A stretch of 64,000 nt of DNA, taken from the NCBI GenBank assembly GCA_963775445.1, contig CAVZIT010000008.1, forward strand, positions 124,001 through 188,000, given 5' to 3'. Below are positions 36,733 through 45,579 of the stretch, piece by piece (position 1 is the stretch's first letter; each line of letters starts with the position of its first letter). The notes beneath the pieces were generated by a model. It worked only from the letters and a program-made list of their open reading frames with translations. It was not told the DNA's origin and made no database searches. The translations under genes were made by a program, and so were the position numbers. This DNA comes from Dokdonella_A sp963775445. GTDB taxonomy: Bacteria; Pseudomonadota; Gammaproteobacteria; Xanthomonadales; Rhodanobacteraceae.

Positions 36733-36921
36733 ATGACCAAGCTCGACAAGCCGTTGCGCCGCGAGATTGATATTGCCGGCAAGCCTTACACGCTGACCAT
36801 CGATCCCGATGGTCTCAAGCTCACGCTCAAGGGACACCGCAAGGGCAAGGAAATCGCGTGGACCGCTCTTGTGAGCGATGAGGACACGCCGACCGTTCCC
36901 GTCAACGCACCGTTGATGTGA
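36733..36921 (+). CDS. Conserved small hypothetical protein
   Basis: A 62-aa soluble protein, starting MTKLDKPLRREIDIAGKPYT with GGAG six bases upstream. Its middle (DPDGLKLTLKGHRKGKEIAW) reads like a compact beta-rich domain rich in Lys. I recall similar small proteins of unknown function in beta- and gammaproteobacteria, but cannot name a family. It is the only plus-strand gene between two minus-strand blocks. No signal peptide, no transmembrane helix and no metal-binding motif are visible. Confidence 0.75.
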   Translation: MTKLDKPLRREIDIAGKPYTLTIDPDGLKLTLKGHRKGKEIAWTALVSDEDTPTVPVNAPLM

Positions 36922-37017
36922 GGCGCGCGGCACCGACGACGACAGGGTCACGTCGATTCCCGCACGGCGCGGGCGCGACCTGCGGCGTCGGGGAGCCGGC
37001 CACCCGGCGATAACGGG

Positions 37018-37581
37018 TCACTCGCACGGATCGTCGCCCGCGTTGCGCTGGTACGTCGTGTAGTGCTCGTCGTAATCGCTGCCGAACCGGTCGCTCGCAT
37101 CCACCGCACGGATTGCAGCACAGGCAACCTCGCTACTAATGCCGTGCTCCTCGACCGGCGCGTATCCCTGGATCGGCGTATCCAGTCCGCCAACGTACCG
37201 ATGGCGCGTGACGGTAATGGCCTTCGGGCAGTGCTGGTGCCGGTAGAACACCATGCCATCGGCGGTTTCGCAGCGATAGGCCGAGGGCGTCGCTGGAGCC
37301 GGTGGCGCGGCGACGGTCGGTATCGGCGTATCACCGTTTCCCACCACGCCCGCAGATGAAGGCGGCGTTGCTGCGGGAAGCACACTCGGCGGTCCGCTTT
37401 CGTGCAAGACCAGCACCCGCGCTTTGGCGCCGCACGGCGCATCCGAAAAGACGGGAGTGTCGTGGGGGCCCTTGCAGGTATAGATCGTCTGCGTTCCAAA
37501 GGCGGCGGCCGGAACGAGCACGAAGATACCAGCCAACATCTGGTGCTGCACGAGGGTTCCGATGAGACTATTGGGCCACAT
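37018..37581 (-). CDS. DUF4124-like exported protein
   Basis: A 187-aa protein with an N-terminal hydrophobic signal (MLAGIFVLVPAAAFG, or starting 14 residues earlier at MWPNSLIG). A DUF4124-type motif follows it: TIYTCKGPHDTPVFSDAPCG, a Cys-pair domain common in exported proteins. A second similar motif (AYRCETADGMVFYRHQHCP) lies after a Pro/Ala-rich linker, so the protein may contain two related small Cys-pair domains. The C-terminus has an additional Cys pair (SSEVACAAIR, GDDPCE). Function unknown; periplasmic location is inferred. Alternative start at 37539. Confidence 0.75.
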   Translation of the reverse strand: MWPNSLIGTLVQHQMLAGIFVLVPAAAFGTQTIYTCKGPHDTPVFSDAPCGAKARVLVLHESGPPSVLPAATPPSSAGVVGNGDTPIPTVAAPPAPATPSAYRCETADGMVFYRHQHCPKAITVTRHRYVGGLDTPIQGYAPVEEHGISSEVACAAIRAVDASDRFGSDYDEHYTTYQRNAGDDPCE

Positions 37582-37668
37582 GCTTCAATGTCGCCGGGAC
37601 ATCTGCGAGCATGGCTCCACTTCCCGATCGCTTCAAGTCAAATCGTGCGGCTAACCGGAAAGTTGACC

Positions 37669-37694
37669 AAAAGAAAACCCGCACAATGCGGGTT
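37669..37694 (-). terminator. Rho-independent terminator after tRNA-Cys
   Basis: A perfect 8-bp stem AACCCGCA/TGCGGGTT with a 3-base loop (37676-37694). On the minus strand it is followed by TTTTCTTTT. It lies 33 bp after the tRNA-Cys 3' end. Confidence 0.85.
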
Positions 37695-37727
37695 CATGCT
37701 TTACGGGAAAAGTCGCGGATTAGTGGA

Positions 37728-37801
37728 TGGAGGCCAGGGTCGGAATCGAACCGGCGTACGCGGCTTTGCAGGCCGCTGCATGACCACTCTGCCACCTGGC
37801 C
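37728..37801 (-). tRNA. tRNA-Cys (GCA)
   Basis: Acceptor stem GGCCAGG/CCTGGCC, T discriminator and CCA. Anticodon loop CTGCAAA gives GCA. The first pair of the classical pgsA-glyW-cysT order. Confidence 0.96.
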
Positions 37802-37866
37802 GGTGACGATCGAAGCTTAGCAGGCTGCCGGGATGATTCGGCAAGCCGCGGGATTTTTCGTGCGGC

Positions 37867-37897
37867 AAAAAACAAAACCCCGGGACGGCCCGAGGTT
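37867..37897 (-). terminator. Rho-independent terminator after tRNA-Gly
   Basis: A 9-bp stem with one mismatch, AACCTCGGG/CCCGGGGTT on the minus strand, loop CCGT (37876-37897). It is followed by TTTTGTTTTTTG, so tRNA-Gly and tRNA-Cys probably end separately. Confidence 0.75.
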
Positions 37898-37967
37898 GTT
37901 CATCGAAAAGTGCGGCCACGGATGGCCGCCTCTTGATGCTCGCGGTCAAGGACGACCGCAAAAGCGA

Positions 37968-38043
<76 letters not shown>

Positions 38044-38078
38044 GCGGACCGGGCATCTTACGGGATGCGAAAAGACTG

Positions 38079-38639
38079 TCAAGCCTGGCCGCGCAGCGCC
38101 GGCCACGCCGCTCGCAGGTATTCCAGGGCGGACCAGATCGTGAGGCCTGCTGCAATCACGAGCAGGGTTTCGCCGACGCGGAACAGGCGGAAACTTTCGA
38201 GATCGTGCTCATACAGCAGCACCACCAGCGCGACGATCTGCACGATGGTCTTGATCTTGCCGAGCCATGCCACCTTGACGCGCGCGCGCTGTCCGATCTC
38301 GGCCATCCATTCGCGCAACGCCGAAATGCTGATCTCGCGGCCGACGATCACCGCACTGGTCACCGCCATCAGCGGCGTCGGGTTGTTCTGCACCAGCAGG
38401 AACAACGTGACCGCCACCATGAGCTTGTCGGCGACGGGATCGAGAAATGCGCCGAATGCGGACATCATGCCGAAACGCCGCGCGATCCAGCCATCCAGCC
38501 AGTCGGTCAGCGCCGCAAAGATGAAGATCCCGGCGGCGACGATGTTGGCGCCGTGGAACGGCGCGAAAAACACGATCACCATGACCGGCAGCAGCGCAAT
38601 GCGGAACAACGTGATCAGGGTGGGCAGGGTCAGGTGCAT
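38079..38639 (-). CDS. pgsA: CDP-diacylglycerol-glycerol-3-phosphate 3-phosphatidyltransferase
   Basis: A 186-aa inner-membrane enzyme that makes phosphatidylglycerophosphate, the committed step of phosphatidylglycerol and cardiolipin synthesis. The CDP-alcohol phosphotransferase motif is complete: Asp46, Asp49, Gly50, Ala53, Arg54, Gly63, Asp67 and Asp71 (TDWLDGWIARR to FLDPVADK). Hydrophobic helices are seen at about 7-25, 31-45, 72-92 and further on. It starts MHLTLPTLITLFRIALLPV. The gene follows uvrC by nine bases and precedes tRNA-Gly. Confidence 0.96.
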   Translation of the reverse strand: MHLTLPTLITLFRIALLPVMVIVFFAPFHGANIVAAGIFIFAALTDWLDGWIARRFGMMSAFGAFLDPVADKLMVAVTLFLLVQNNPTPLMAVTSAVIVGREISISALREWMAEIGQRARVKVAWLGKIKTIVQIVALVVLLYEHDLESFRLFRVGETLLVIAAGLTIWSALEYLRAAWPALRGQA

Positions 38640-38648
38640 GCGACTACA

Positions 38649-40478
38649 TCATCCATGAAACGCAGCGTAAATGCGCTCGCCGATTTCGCGGCTGATGCCA
38701 TGGACCCGCATCAACTCCTCGACGCCGGCCGCTGCAACACCGTTCAATCCGCCGAAGTGCCGCAGCAGCGCCGCACGTCGGCGCGATCCAACGCCGGCGA
38801 TTTCCTCGAGGCTGCTGGCCTGCCGTGCCTTCTCGCGGCGGCCGCGATGTCCCGTGATCGCGAATCGATGCGCCTCGTCGCGAACGCTCTGGATCAGATG
38901 CGAAGCCGGCGATTGCGGACCCGGCCAGAGGCTGCGGCCGGAGTCGCCGAGGATCAGGTTCTCATCGCCCGCACGACGTCCTTCGCCCTTCGCGACACCG
39001 ACCACTTGCACGCCATTCACGCCGAGCTCGCGCAGCGCATCGAGTGCCTGCCGGACTTGCCCCTTGCCGCCATCGATCAGCAGCAGATCGGGCAGATGCC
39101 CCTCGCCGGCCTGGATGCGTCGATAGCGCCGGTCGAGCGCCTGGCGCATCGCCGCGTAATCGTCTCCGGGCTCGATGCCGCTGATGTTGAAGCGCCGGTA
39201 CTGCGATTTTTCCGGACCTTCCGGACCGAACACCACGCACGATGCAACGGTGGCCTCGCCCATGGTGTGGCTGATGTCGAAGCATTCCAGGCGCCGCGGA
39301 ACCTCCTCGAGTCCCAGCAGATCGCGCAGCGCCTCGAAGCGCGCCAGCAAGGTCTGGCGACTGGCCAGCCGCGATGCCAGCGCAGCGACTGCGTTCTTGC
39401 GTGCCAGATCGAGAAAGCGCGCGCGATCGCCGCGCACGCTGGCTTTGACTTCGACGCTATGCCCGGCGCTGCCGCCGAGCGCCTCGCCGAGCAACGCGAT
39501 GTCCTCGGGTGCGTCGCTGACGATGATTTCGGCCGGTATCGGACGGTGCAGGTAATACTGCGCGACGAACGAGGCGATGACCGCAGCTGCGTCGACATCG
39601 AGATTGAGTCGCGGAAAGAAATCGTGCGAACCCAGACTGATGCCGTTGCGGAAGAACATCACGCTGACGCAGGCAACACCTCCCGCGATGGCGCAGGCGA
39701 TCACGTCCATGTCGCGGCGCGCGCCCTGCACGTAATGATTGGCCTGGATGCGCTTGAGTGCGGTGATCCGGTCGCGCACCTGCGCTGCACGCTCGAACTC
39801 GAGTGCGGCGCTCGCGCGCTCCATCGTCGCGGCGAGCTCGTCGGCGACGGTGTTGCTGTGGCCGTCGAGGAACAGCGCGGCGTGACGCACGTTTTCCGCG
39901 TAGTCCTCGATGGATATCAATCCAACGCAGGGCGCGGTGCAGCGCCCGATCTGGTATTGCAGGCACGGACGCGAACGGTTGCGGAAGAAACTGTCCTTGC
40001 AGTTCCTGATGCGGAACAGCTTCTGGATCAGGTTGAGGCTTTCGCGCACGGCGCCCGCGCTCGGGAACGGACCGAAATAACGTCCCTTGCCGGACAAGGC
40101 GCCGCGATGGAACGCGAGACGCGGAAAGTCGCCTGCGGTCAGGTGGATGTATGGATAACTCTTGTCGTCGCGCAGCAGGATGTTGTAGCGCGGTTTTTGC
40201 GCCTTGATGATCTGCGCTTCGAGCAGCAATGCTTCGGCTTCGGTCCGCGTGACCGTGGTTTCGATGCGCACGATCTGCGCGACCATCGCCGCGATGCGCG
40301 GTTCCATGCGTGGCTTCAGGAAATAGCTGCCGACGCGCTTTTTCAGATTGCCGGCCTTGCCGACATACAGAAGCTCGTCGCCGTCGCCGAACATGCGATA
40401 GACGCCCGGCGCGCCCCCGAGCGTGCGCACGAAACGCTTGCCGTCGAACGGCGTGAATCCAGGTGCGCTCCTCGTCAT
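38649..40478 (-). CDS. uvrC: Excinuclease ABC subunit C
   Basis: A 609-aa dual-incision nuclease of nucleotide excision repair. The N-terminal GIY-YIG domain has GAPGVYRMFGDGDELLYVGK (residues about 22-41), and makes the 3' incision. The UVR motif is in TMERASAALEFERAAQVRDR, the UvrB-binding segment. The RNase H-like 5'-incision domain has ECFDISHTMGEATVAS and LLIDGGKGQVRQALD, and the C-terminus has helix-hairpin-helix motifs (IAGVGSRRRAALLRHFGG). It is the first gene of uvrC-pgsA-tRNA-Gly-tRNA-Cys. Confidence 0.97.
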   Translation of the reverse strand: MTRSAPGFTPFDGKRFVRTLGGAPGVYRMFGDGDELLYVGKAGNLKKRVGSYFLKPRMEPRIAAMVAQIVRIETTVTRTEAEALLLEAQIIKAQKPRYNILLRDDKSYPYIHLTAGDFPRLAFHRGALSGKGRYFGPFPSAGAVRESLNLIQKLFRIRNCKDSFFRNRSRPCLQYQIGRCTAPCVGLISIEDYAENVRHAALFLDGHSNTVADELAATMERASAALEFERAAQVRDRITALKRIQANHYVQGARRDMDVIACAIAGGVACVSVMFFRNGISLGSHDFFPRLNLDVDAAAVIASFVAQYYLHRPIPAEIIVSDAPEDIALLGEALGGSAGHSVEVKASVRGDRARFLDLARKNAVAALASRLASRQTLLARFEALRDLLGLEEVPRRLECFDISHTMGEATVASCVVFGPEGPEKSQYRRFNISGIEPGDDYAAMRQALDRRYRRIQAGEGHLPDLLLIDGGKGQVRQALDALRELGVNGVQVVGVAKGEGRRAGDENLILGDSGRSLWPGPQSPASHLIQSVRDEAHRFAITGHRGRREKARQASSLEEIAGVGSRRRAALLRHFGGLNGVAAAGVEELMRVHGISREIGERIYAAFHG

Positions 40479-40487
40479 GCCGCGATT

Positions 40488-40976
40488 CTATTTGCGTGGC
40501 CGCAATGCGCCAATTCCGTCGCCTGATCGCAACCGCTCGACCATCGCCGCAACGCCCCGGCGCGCGAGATCGAGTGCGAGCTCGAAATCACGCTGTCCGC
40601 CGTAATACGGATCGGGCAGTTCGACCGGTTCGATACCCGCGTTTGCGAGGAACAATTGCGCCGACGCGGCCTCCTTGCCCGAACGCCATCGTTCCAGTTC
40701 GCGCAGGTTGACGCGGTCCATGGCAAGCACGAGATCGAAGCGTTCGAAATCATCCTTGCGCACCTGGCGGGCACGATGCGAAGACATCGCATAGCCGGCC
40801 GCTTCGGCTACCGCGATCGCACGAGGATCCGCCGGGTCGCCGATGTGGTAGGACTCGGTGCCAGCCGATGCAACCTCGACATCGAGGCCTGCACTCGCAA
40901 ACTCGGCGCGCGCAACCGCCTCGACCGTGGGCGATCGGCAGATGTTGCCCATGCAGACGAACAGGATTCCGCTCAT
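40488..40976 (-). CDS. Low-molecular-weight protein-tyrosine-phosphatase
   Basis: A 162-aa phosphatase that removes phosphate from tyrosine. The P-loop VCMGNICRSP has nucleophile Cys8 and Arg14 (C-x5-R), and the general-acid Asp122 is in ELPDPYYGG. The start at 40976 (MSGILFVCMGNIC) overlaps the kdsB stop as ATGA, so the genes are co-translated, and the long frame upstream is a shadow of kdsB. In Xanthomonadales and Pseudomonas, kdsB is commonly followed by such a phosphatase. A link to exopolysaccharide control is possible but not shown here. Confidence 0.93.
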   Translation of the reverse strand: MSGILFVCMGNICRSPTVEAVARAEFASAGLDVEVASAGTESYHIGDPADPRAIAVAEAAGYAMSSHRARQVRKDDFERFDLVLAMDRVNLRELERWRSGKEAASAQLFLANAGIEPVELPDPYYGGQRDFELALDLARRGVAAMVERLRSGDGIGALRPRK

Positions 40977-41740
40977 GCCGACGCTTCGAGCAACGCGCGT
41001 TCGGCGCGCGCGAGATCTTCGGCGGTATCGATACCGGCCGGAAACGGTTCGGGCGCGAGCCGCACCGCGATCGCATGGCCGTGTTCGAGCGCGCGCAACT
41101 GTTCGAGCGATTCGGCCCGTTCGAGGGGCGTCGGATCGAGCGTCGCGAAGCGGCGCAGGAATCCGGCGCGATAGGCGTAGATGCCGACATGGCGAAGGAA
41201 CGGCACGCCATCGGGCAAGCGCTCGCGCCCTTGCGCGAAGGCTTCGCGCGGCCACGGCACCGGTGCGCGGGTGAAATACAGTGCGTGACCGACCGCATCG
41301 CAAACAAGTTTCACGCAATGCGGATCGAACAGATCTGCAGGCGAAGTGAGTGGCGTTGCCAACGTGGCCATCGGACAGTCGCTGGCCGCCAGGGCCTCGG
41401 CCACTGCGCGGATTCCGCTCTTGGGCGCAAGCGGTTCATCGCCCTGCAGGTTCACCACGATCGCATCGTCCGGCCAACCGAGCAGGTCCGCGCACTCGGC
41501 GAGGCGGTCGCTGCCGGATTGATGATCGATCCTGGTCATCACGACGCGTGCCTGCGTGGTCGCCAGCGCCTGTTCGACACGTATGTCGTCCGTGGCCACC
41601 ACGACGTCGGTCGCGCCGGCCTCCAGCGCACGCCGCGCCACGTGCACGATCATCGGCACGCCCGCGATCGGCAACAACGGCTTTCCGGGCAGGCGCGTGG
41701 ACGCATAACGCGCGGGAATCGCGACGATGAATGGAATCAC
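40973..41740 (-). CDS. kdsB: 3-deoxy-manno-octulosonate cytidylyltransferase
   Basis: A 255-aa cytoplasmic enzyme that activates Kdo as CMP-Kdo for lipopolysaccharide inner-core synthesis. The nucleotide-binding start FIVAIPARYASTRLPGKPLL and VNLQGDEPLAP are diagnostic, with MATLATPL, HVGIYAYRAGFLRRF and PLERAESLEQLRALEHG completing the family pattern. Its presence shows a Gram-negative cell with Kdo-containing LPS. Its upstream region (41741-41837) abuts a repeat array. Confidence 0.97.
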   Translation of the reverse strand: MIPFIVAIPARYASTRLPGKPLLPIAGVPMIVHVARRALEAGATDVVVATDDIRVEQALATTQARVVMTRIDHQSGSDRLAECADLLGWPDDAIVVNLQGDEPLAPKSGIRAVAEALAASDCPMATLATPLTSPADLFDPHCVKLVCDAVGHALYFTRAPVPWPREAFAQGRERLPDGVPFLRHVGIYAYRAGFLRRFATLDPTPLERAESLEQLRALEHGHAIAVRLAPEPFPAGIDTAEDLARAERALLEASA

Positions 41741-41837
41741 GCGGTTGTGACGCTCGAATCGGGAAACTGGCGCAGTGTAAACGATGTGGTTTTGCCCTCA
41801 CATCCGCGCGAAAACCGGAACCTCCATCGAGCGAGCC

Positions 41838-42514
41838 CGCCCCCTTTCGGCTGCCGCCACTTTCCCCCGCAGGCGGGGGAAAGACTCAACCTTGCGACGG
41901 AAGATATTTTTCCCTTCCCCCGCATGCGGGGGAAGGTGCCGAAGGCGGATGGGGGCTGATCGGAGCGGGCGCATTGATGCTGCGACTGCCCTCTTCGCCT
42001 TCATCGCATTCGAACATCCCGCACTGAACGAATCCGCCCCCTTTCGGCTGCCGCCACTTTCCCCCGCAGGCGGGGGAAAGATCAACCTTGCAACGTAGAT
42101 ATTCCCTTCCCCGCAGGCGGGGAAAGACTCAACCTTGCGACGTAAGATATTTTTCCCTTCCCCCGCATGCGGGGGAAGGTGCCGAAGGCGGATGGGGGCT
42201 GATCGGAGCGAGCGCATTCATGCTGCGACTGCCCTCTTCGCCTTCATCGCATTCGAACATCCCGCACTGAACGAATCCGCCCCCTTTCGGCTGCCGCCAC
42301 TTTCCCCCGCAAGCGGGTGAAAGACTCAATCTTGCAACGTAGCGAATATTCCCTTTCCCCGCAGGCGAGTGAAAGACTCAACTTGCGACGTAGCGAAAAC
42401 TACCTTCCCCGCAGGCGGGGAAAGAGTCAACCTTGCGACGTAAGATATTTTTCCCTTCCCCCGCATGCGGGGGAAGGTGCCGAAGGCGGATGGGGGCTGA
42501 TCGGAGCGGGCGCT
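41838..42514. repeat. Tandem array of GC-rich hairpin repeats (three units)
   Basis: Three direct repeats start CCCCCTTTCGGCTGCCGCC (41839, 42036, 42279) and end in TGCCGAAGGCGGATGGGGG. Each unit contains strong inverted repeats of the type TTTCCCC-GCAGGC-GGGGAAA, and each closes with the same 24-bp palindrome centred on GCATGC (41913-41936, 42156-42179, 42454-42477). Hairpins are joined by a linker like ACTCAACCTTGCGACGTA. The number of hairpins per unit is two, three and four. A ~100-bp linker (TGCTGCGACTGCCCTCTTCG and following) separates units 1-2 and 2-3. No gene is visible in 41741-42625. Confidence 0.9.
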
Positions 42515-42625
42515 TTCGAGTTGCTGTTGGCCCCCTTCGCCTGCATCAGCACTCGCACAACTCGCGCTCGCCAGTCCGGTTTGCGCATCCGTGCGAACCC
42601 GCACCGCTCCAATCGCGATTACCGA

Positions 42626-43210
42626 TTACGGCGCCTCGATCGTGCCCGCAAGTTGACCCATGAACAGACGGTAATAGACCAGTTCCGCAATCGAATCGCG
42701 GATGTCGCTCAATGCAGTGTGCGCGGATTCCTTGGTGAAACCTCGCGCCACTTCGGGCGCCCAGCGGCGCGCCAGTTCCTTGAGCGTGGACACATCGAGG
42801 TTGCGATAGTGGAAATAGCGCTCGAGCCGCGGCATCAGACGAAACAGGAAACGTCGGTCCTGGCAGATCGAGCTGCCGCACATCGGTGATTTGTTCGGCG
42901 GCAGCCACTGCGACAGGAATTCGACCGTGAGCGCCTCGGCGGTTGCAGCGTCGACCTTCGAATCGAGCACGCGCTGCCAAAGCCCGGATTTGCTGTGCTG
43001 GTTGCGGTTCCACTCATCCATCGCTTCGAGGCGATCGAGCGGATGCCGGATCGCGAGTTCCGGGCCCTCGGCCAGGATATTGAGATCGCGATCGGTGACG
43101 ACGGTGGCGATCTCGAGGATGTAATCGTGGCCCGGATCGAGCCCGGTCATCTCCAGATCGATCCAGATCAGATTGTCTTCGTGGCGCGCATTGGGTAGTG
43201 CGGGGGGCAT
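42626..43210 (-). CDS. orn: Oligoribonuclease
   Basis: A 194-aa 3'-5' exonuclease that degrades two-to-five-nucleotide RNAs, including the pGpG product of cyclic-di-GMP breakdown. The DEDDh catalytic set is visible: Asp18 and Glu20 in WIDLEMTGLDP, an Asp in PMCGSSICQDRRF, and His/Asp in KESAHTALSDIRDS. The start at 43210 (MPPALPNARHEDN) has GGAGG upstream. It is divergent from sbcB with 80 bp between starts. Confidence 0.97.
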   Translation of the reverse strand: MPPALPNARHEDNLIWIDLEMTGLDPGHDYILEIATVVTDRDLNILAEGPELAIRHPLDRLEAMDEWNRNQHSKSGLWQRVLDSKVDAATAEALTVEFLSQWLPPNKSPMCGSSICQDRRFLFRLMPRLERYFHYRNLDVSTLKELARRWAPEVARGFTKESAHTALSDIRDSIAELVYYRLFMGQLAGTIEAP

Positions 43211-43290
43211 CCCGTCCTCCAGTTCGGTGGTGCGCCGATTATTCGCCACTGAGGCGCGCAGCGCCATCTTTCATCGTATGCTCCGGTGAA

Positions 43291-44742
43291 ATGCACACGG
43301 GTGCCACCCACGACGCCGGTACGTTTTTCTGGCATGACTACGAGACCACGGGCGCTGATCCCTGCCGCGATCGCCCGGTGCAATTCGCCGGACAACGCAC
43401 CTCGCTGGACCTTGTACCGATCGATGCGCCCGTCATGTTCCACTGCAAGCCGGCGCCCGATGTCCTGCCGCATCCGGCGGCATGCCTGATTACCGGCATC
43501 ACGCCGCAACACGCCGAACGCGAAGGACTGATCGAGGCGGAATTTGCCGCCCGTGTGCATGCGGAACTGGCCGAGCCGGGCACCTGCGGCGTCGGCTACA
43601 ACTCGTTGCGCTTCGACGATGCGTTCACGCGCAATCTCTTCTATCGCAATTTCCACGATCCCTACGAGCGCGAATGGAAAGACGGCAACTCGCGCTGGGA
43701 CCTGATCGACGTCGCACGCATGTGCTACGCGCTGCGGCCCGATGGCATCGAATGGCCGCGGCGCGCGGACGGCGCGCCGAGCTTCCGGCTGCAGGATCTC
43801 GCGGGCGCGAACCATCTGGAGCAGCGCCGCGCACACGATGCGCTGTCCGATGTCGAGGCCACCCTGGCGTTGGCGCGCCTGATTCGTGCGCGGCAACCGC
43901 GCCTGTGGGACTGGAACCTGGCCGGACGGCGCAAGCAAAAGGCGCTGCAACTCCTGGATGTCGCGCACATGACGCCGCTGGTGCATGTGTCCTCACGTTA
44001 TCCGGCCGATCGCGGCTGTCTCGCCCTCGTTGCGCCGATCACGGGTCATCCGGATCAGGCAAATACGGTGATCGTGTTCGACCTCTCGACCGATCCGGGC
44101 GATTTGGCCTCGCTCGACTCCGAGGAAATCGCCGACCGGGTATTCACCGCGCGCGCCGACCTGCCCGAGGAAATCGAACGCATTCCGCTGAAACTGATCC
44201 GCGCGAATCATTCACCGTCGCTGGCGCCGATGTCGGTGCTGCGCGGCGTCGATTGCGCACGCATTGCGCTTGATGTCGAGCGCTGTCTCGCAAACCTCGA
44301 AAGGCTGCGCAGGATCGACGGCCTCGCCGAGAAAGTGCGACAAGTGTTCTCCCGGCTCGATGCCGCGGAGTCGACGCTCGATCCGGAACTGGCGCTATAT
44401 GCCGGATTCGCCGATGACACCGACAAGCGCCTGATGCGCGAAGTCCGCGGGACGCTGCCGGCGCAACTTGGCCAGCGCGATTTTCCGTTCCATGACGCGC
44501 GCTATCCGGAATTGCTTTTTCGGTACCGCGCGCGCAACTGGCCGGAAACGCTTGATGCCGTGGAGCAGACACGCTGGGACGCGTTCCGTCGCCGCCGCCT
44601 CGACATCGAAACACCGCTCACCACGCTGACGCTCGATCAATATTTCGCGACAATAACGGCGCTGCGTGACGATCCACTCACCGCGCCGGACAAGCTTGCG
44701 CTGCTCGATGCGCTCGAAGTCTGGGGCCGCAACCTTGCCTAG
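43291..44742 (+). CDS. sbcB: Exodeoxyribonuclease I
   Basis: A 483-aa 3'-5' single-strand DNA exonuclease used in mismatch repair and recombination. The DEDDh motifs are present: Asp16 and Glu18 in FFWHDYETTGADP, NSLRFDDAFTRN in the second motif, and His/Asp in RRAHDALSDVEAT. The SH3-like and helical C-terminal parts are typical of ExoI (VVHVSSRYPADRGCLAL-like segment, LPLKLIRANHSP). The start at 43291 gives MHTGATHDAGTFFW; the upstream open frame is not conserved-looking. Confidence 0.95.
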   Translation: MHTGATHDAGTFFWHDYETTGADPCRDRPVQFAGQRTSLDLVPIDAPVMFHCKPAPDVLPHPAACLITGITPQHAEREGLIEAEFAARVHAELAEPGTCGVGYNSLRFDDAFTRNLFYRNFHDPYEREWKDGNSRWDLIDVARMCYALRPDGIEWPRRADGAPSFRLQDLAGANHLEQRRAHDALSDVEATLALARLIRARQPRLWDWNLAGRRKQKALQLLDVAHMTPLVHVSSRYPADRGCLALVAPITGHPDQANTVIVFDLSTDPGDLASLDSEEIADRVFTARADLPEEIERIPLKLIRANHSPSLAPMSVLRGVDCARIALDVERCLANLERLRRIDGLAEKVRQVFSRLDAAESTLDPELALYAGFADDTDKRLMREVRGTLPAQLGQRDFPFHDARYPELLFRYRARNWPETLDAVEQTRWDAFRRRRLDIETPLTTLTLDQYFATITALRDDPLTAPDKLALLDALEVWGRNLA

Positions 44743-44749
44743 ACCACAG

Positions 44750-45442
44750 ATGACGAAATCGCCGAGTTACTTCTCGTCCGCGAGCTTTCGGTTCATGCGC
44801 GGGCTTGCGGCCAACAACAACCGCGCGTGGTTCCTTGCCAACAAGCAGCGCTACGAGGACACCGTGCGAGAGCCGTTCCTGCGACTCATTGCCGACATGC
44901 AGGCGCCGCTCGCGAAAATCAGCACGCACTATCGCGCCGATCCGCGCACCCAGGGCGGCTCCTTGTTCCGCATCTATCGCGACACGCGCTTTCGCAAGGA
45001 CAAGCGGCCGTACAAAACCTGGGCCAGCGCGCGCTTTTTCCATGAGCGGCGACGCGAAGTCGCGGCGCCTTCGTTCTACCTGCACATCGAACCGCATGGC
45101 TGCTTCGTCGGCGCCGGTCTTTGGCATCCGGAATCGCCAACGCTCAAGCGCATCCGGGAATTTCTCGCCGACAATCCGTCCACCTGGAAGCGCGCCGTGC
45201 ATCGCAAGGCTTTCGAGTCGCGCTTCGCGTTGTGGGGCGAGCAACTGACGCGCCCGCCGCGCGGTTACGACCCGGCGCACGAACTGATCGAGGACATCAA
45301 GCGCAAGAGCTTCGCGGCGGGTCAGCAGTTCTCCGACAAGCTGGCCTGCTCGAACGAGCTGCTGCCGCACACGCTTGATGCGTTCAAGCGCCTTGCGCCG
45401 ATGGTCGATTACCTGTGCGCCGCGCTCGACCTCGAATTCTGA
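44750..45442 (+). CDS. DUF2461 domain protein
   Basis: A 230-aa soluble protein of the DUF2461 (TIGR02453) family, function unknown. Diagnostic segments are FMRGLAANNNRAWFLANKQR near the N-terminus, GGSLFRIYRDTRFRKDKRPY (about residues 75-95), and FYLHIEPHGCFVGAGLWHPE. The start ATG at 44750 follows the sbcB stop by seven bases, so they are probably one transcript. No signal peptide or transmembrane helix. Confidence 0.88.
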   Translation: MTKSPSYFSSASFRFMRGLAANNNRAWFLANKQRYEDTVREPFLRLIADMQAPLAKISTHYRADPRTQGGSLFRIYRDTRFRKDKRPYKTWASARFFHERRREVAAPSFYLHIEPHGCFVGAGLWHPESPTLKRIREFLADNPSTWKRAVHRKAFESRFALWGEQLTRPPRGYDPAHELIEDIKRKSFAAGQQFSDKLACSNELLPHTLDAFKRLAPMVDYLCAALDLEF

Positions 45443-45579
45443 CCCGGGGCGCTGCCCGATAGCGTTCGTTGCAGCGTCCGCTGGCGGACAGCCCGGGTCT
45501 GGCGAATCGGCAGGATGTGTCGCAAACTCTTGTCGTACAAGGAATTCGACCGTGGCACGATCCCTGCTCTACGCCGTGC

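Noticed and set aside
41838..42514. Possible CRISPR array
   Set aside because: Repeats are palindromic hairpins of varying number, spacers are themselves repeated, and no cas genes are near.
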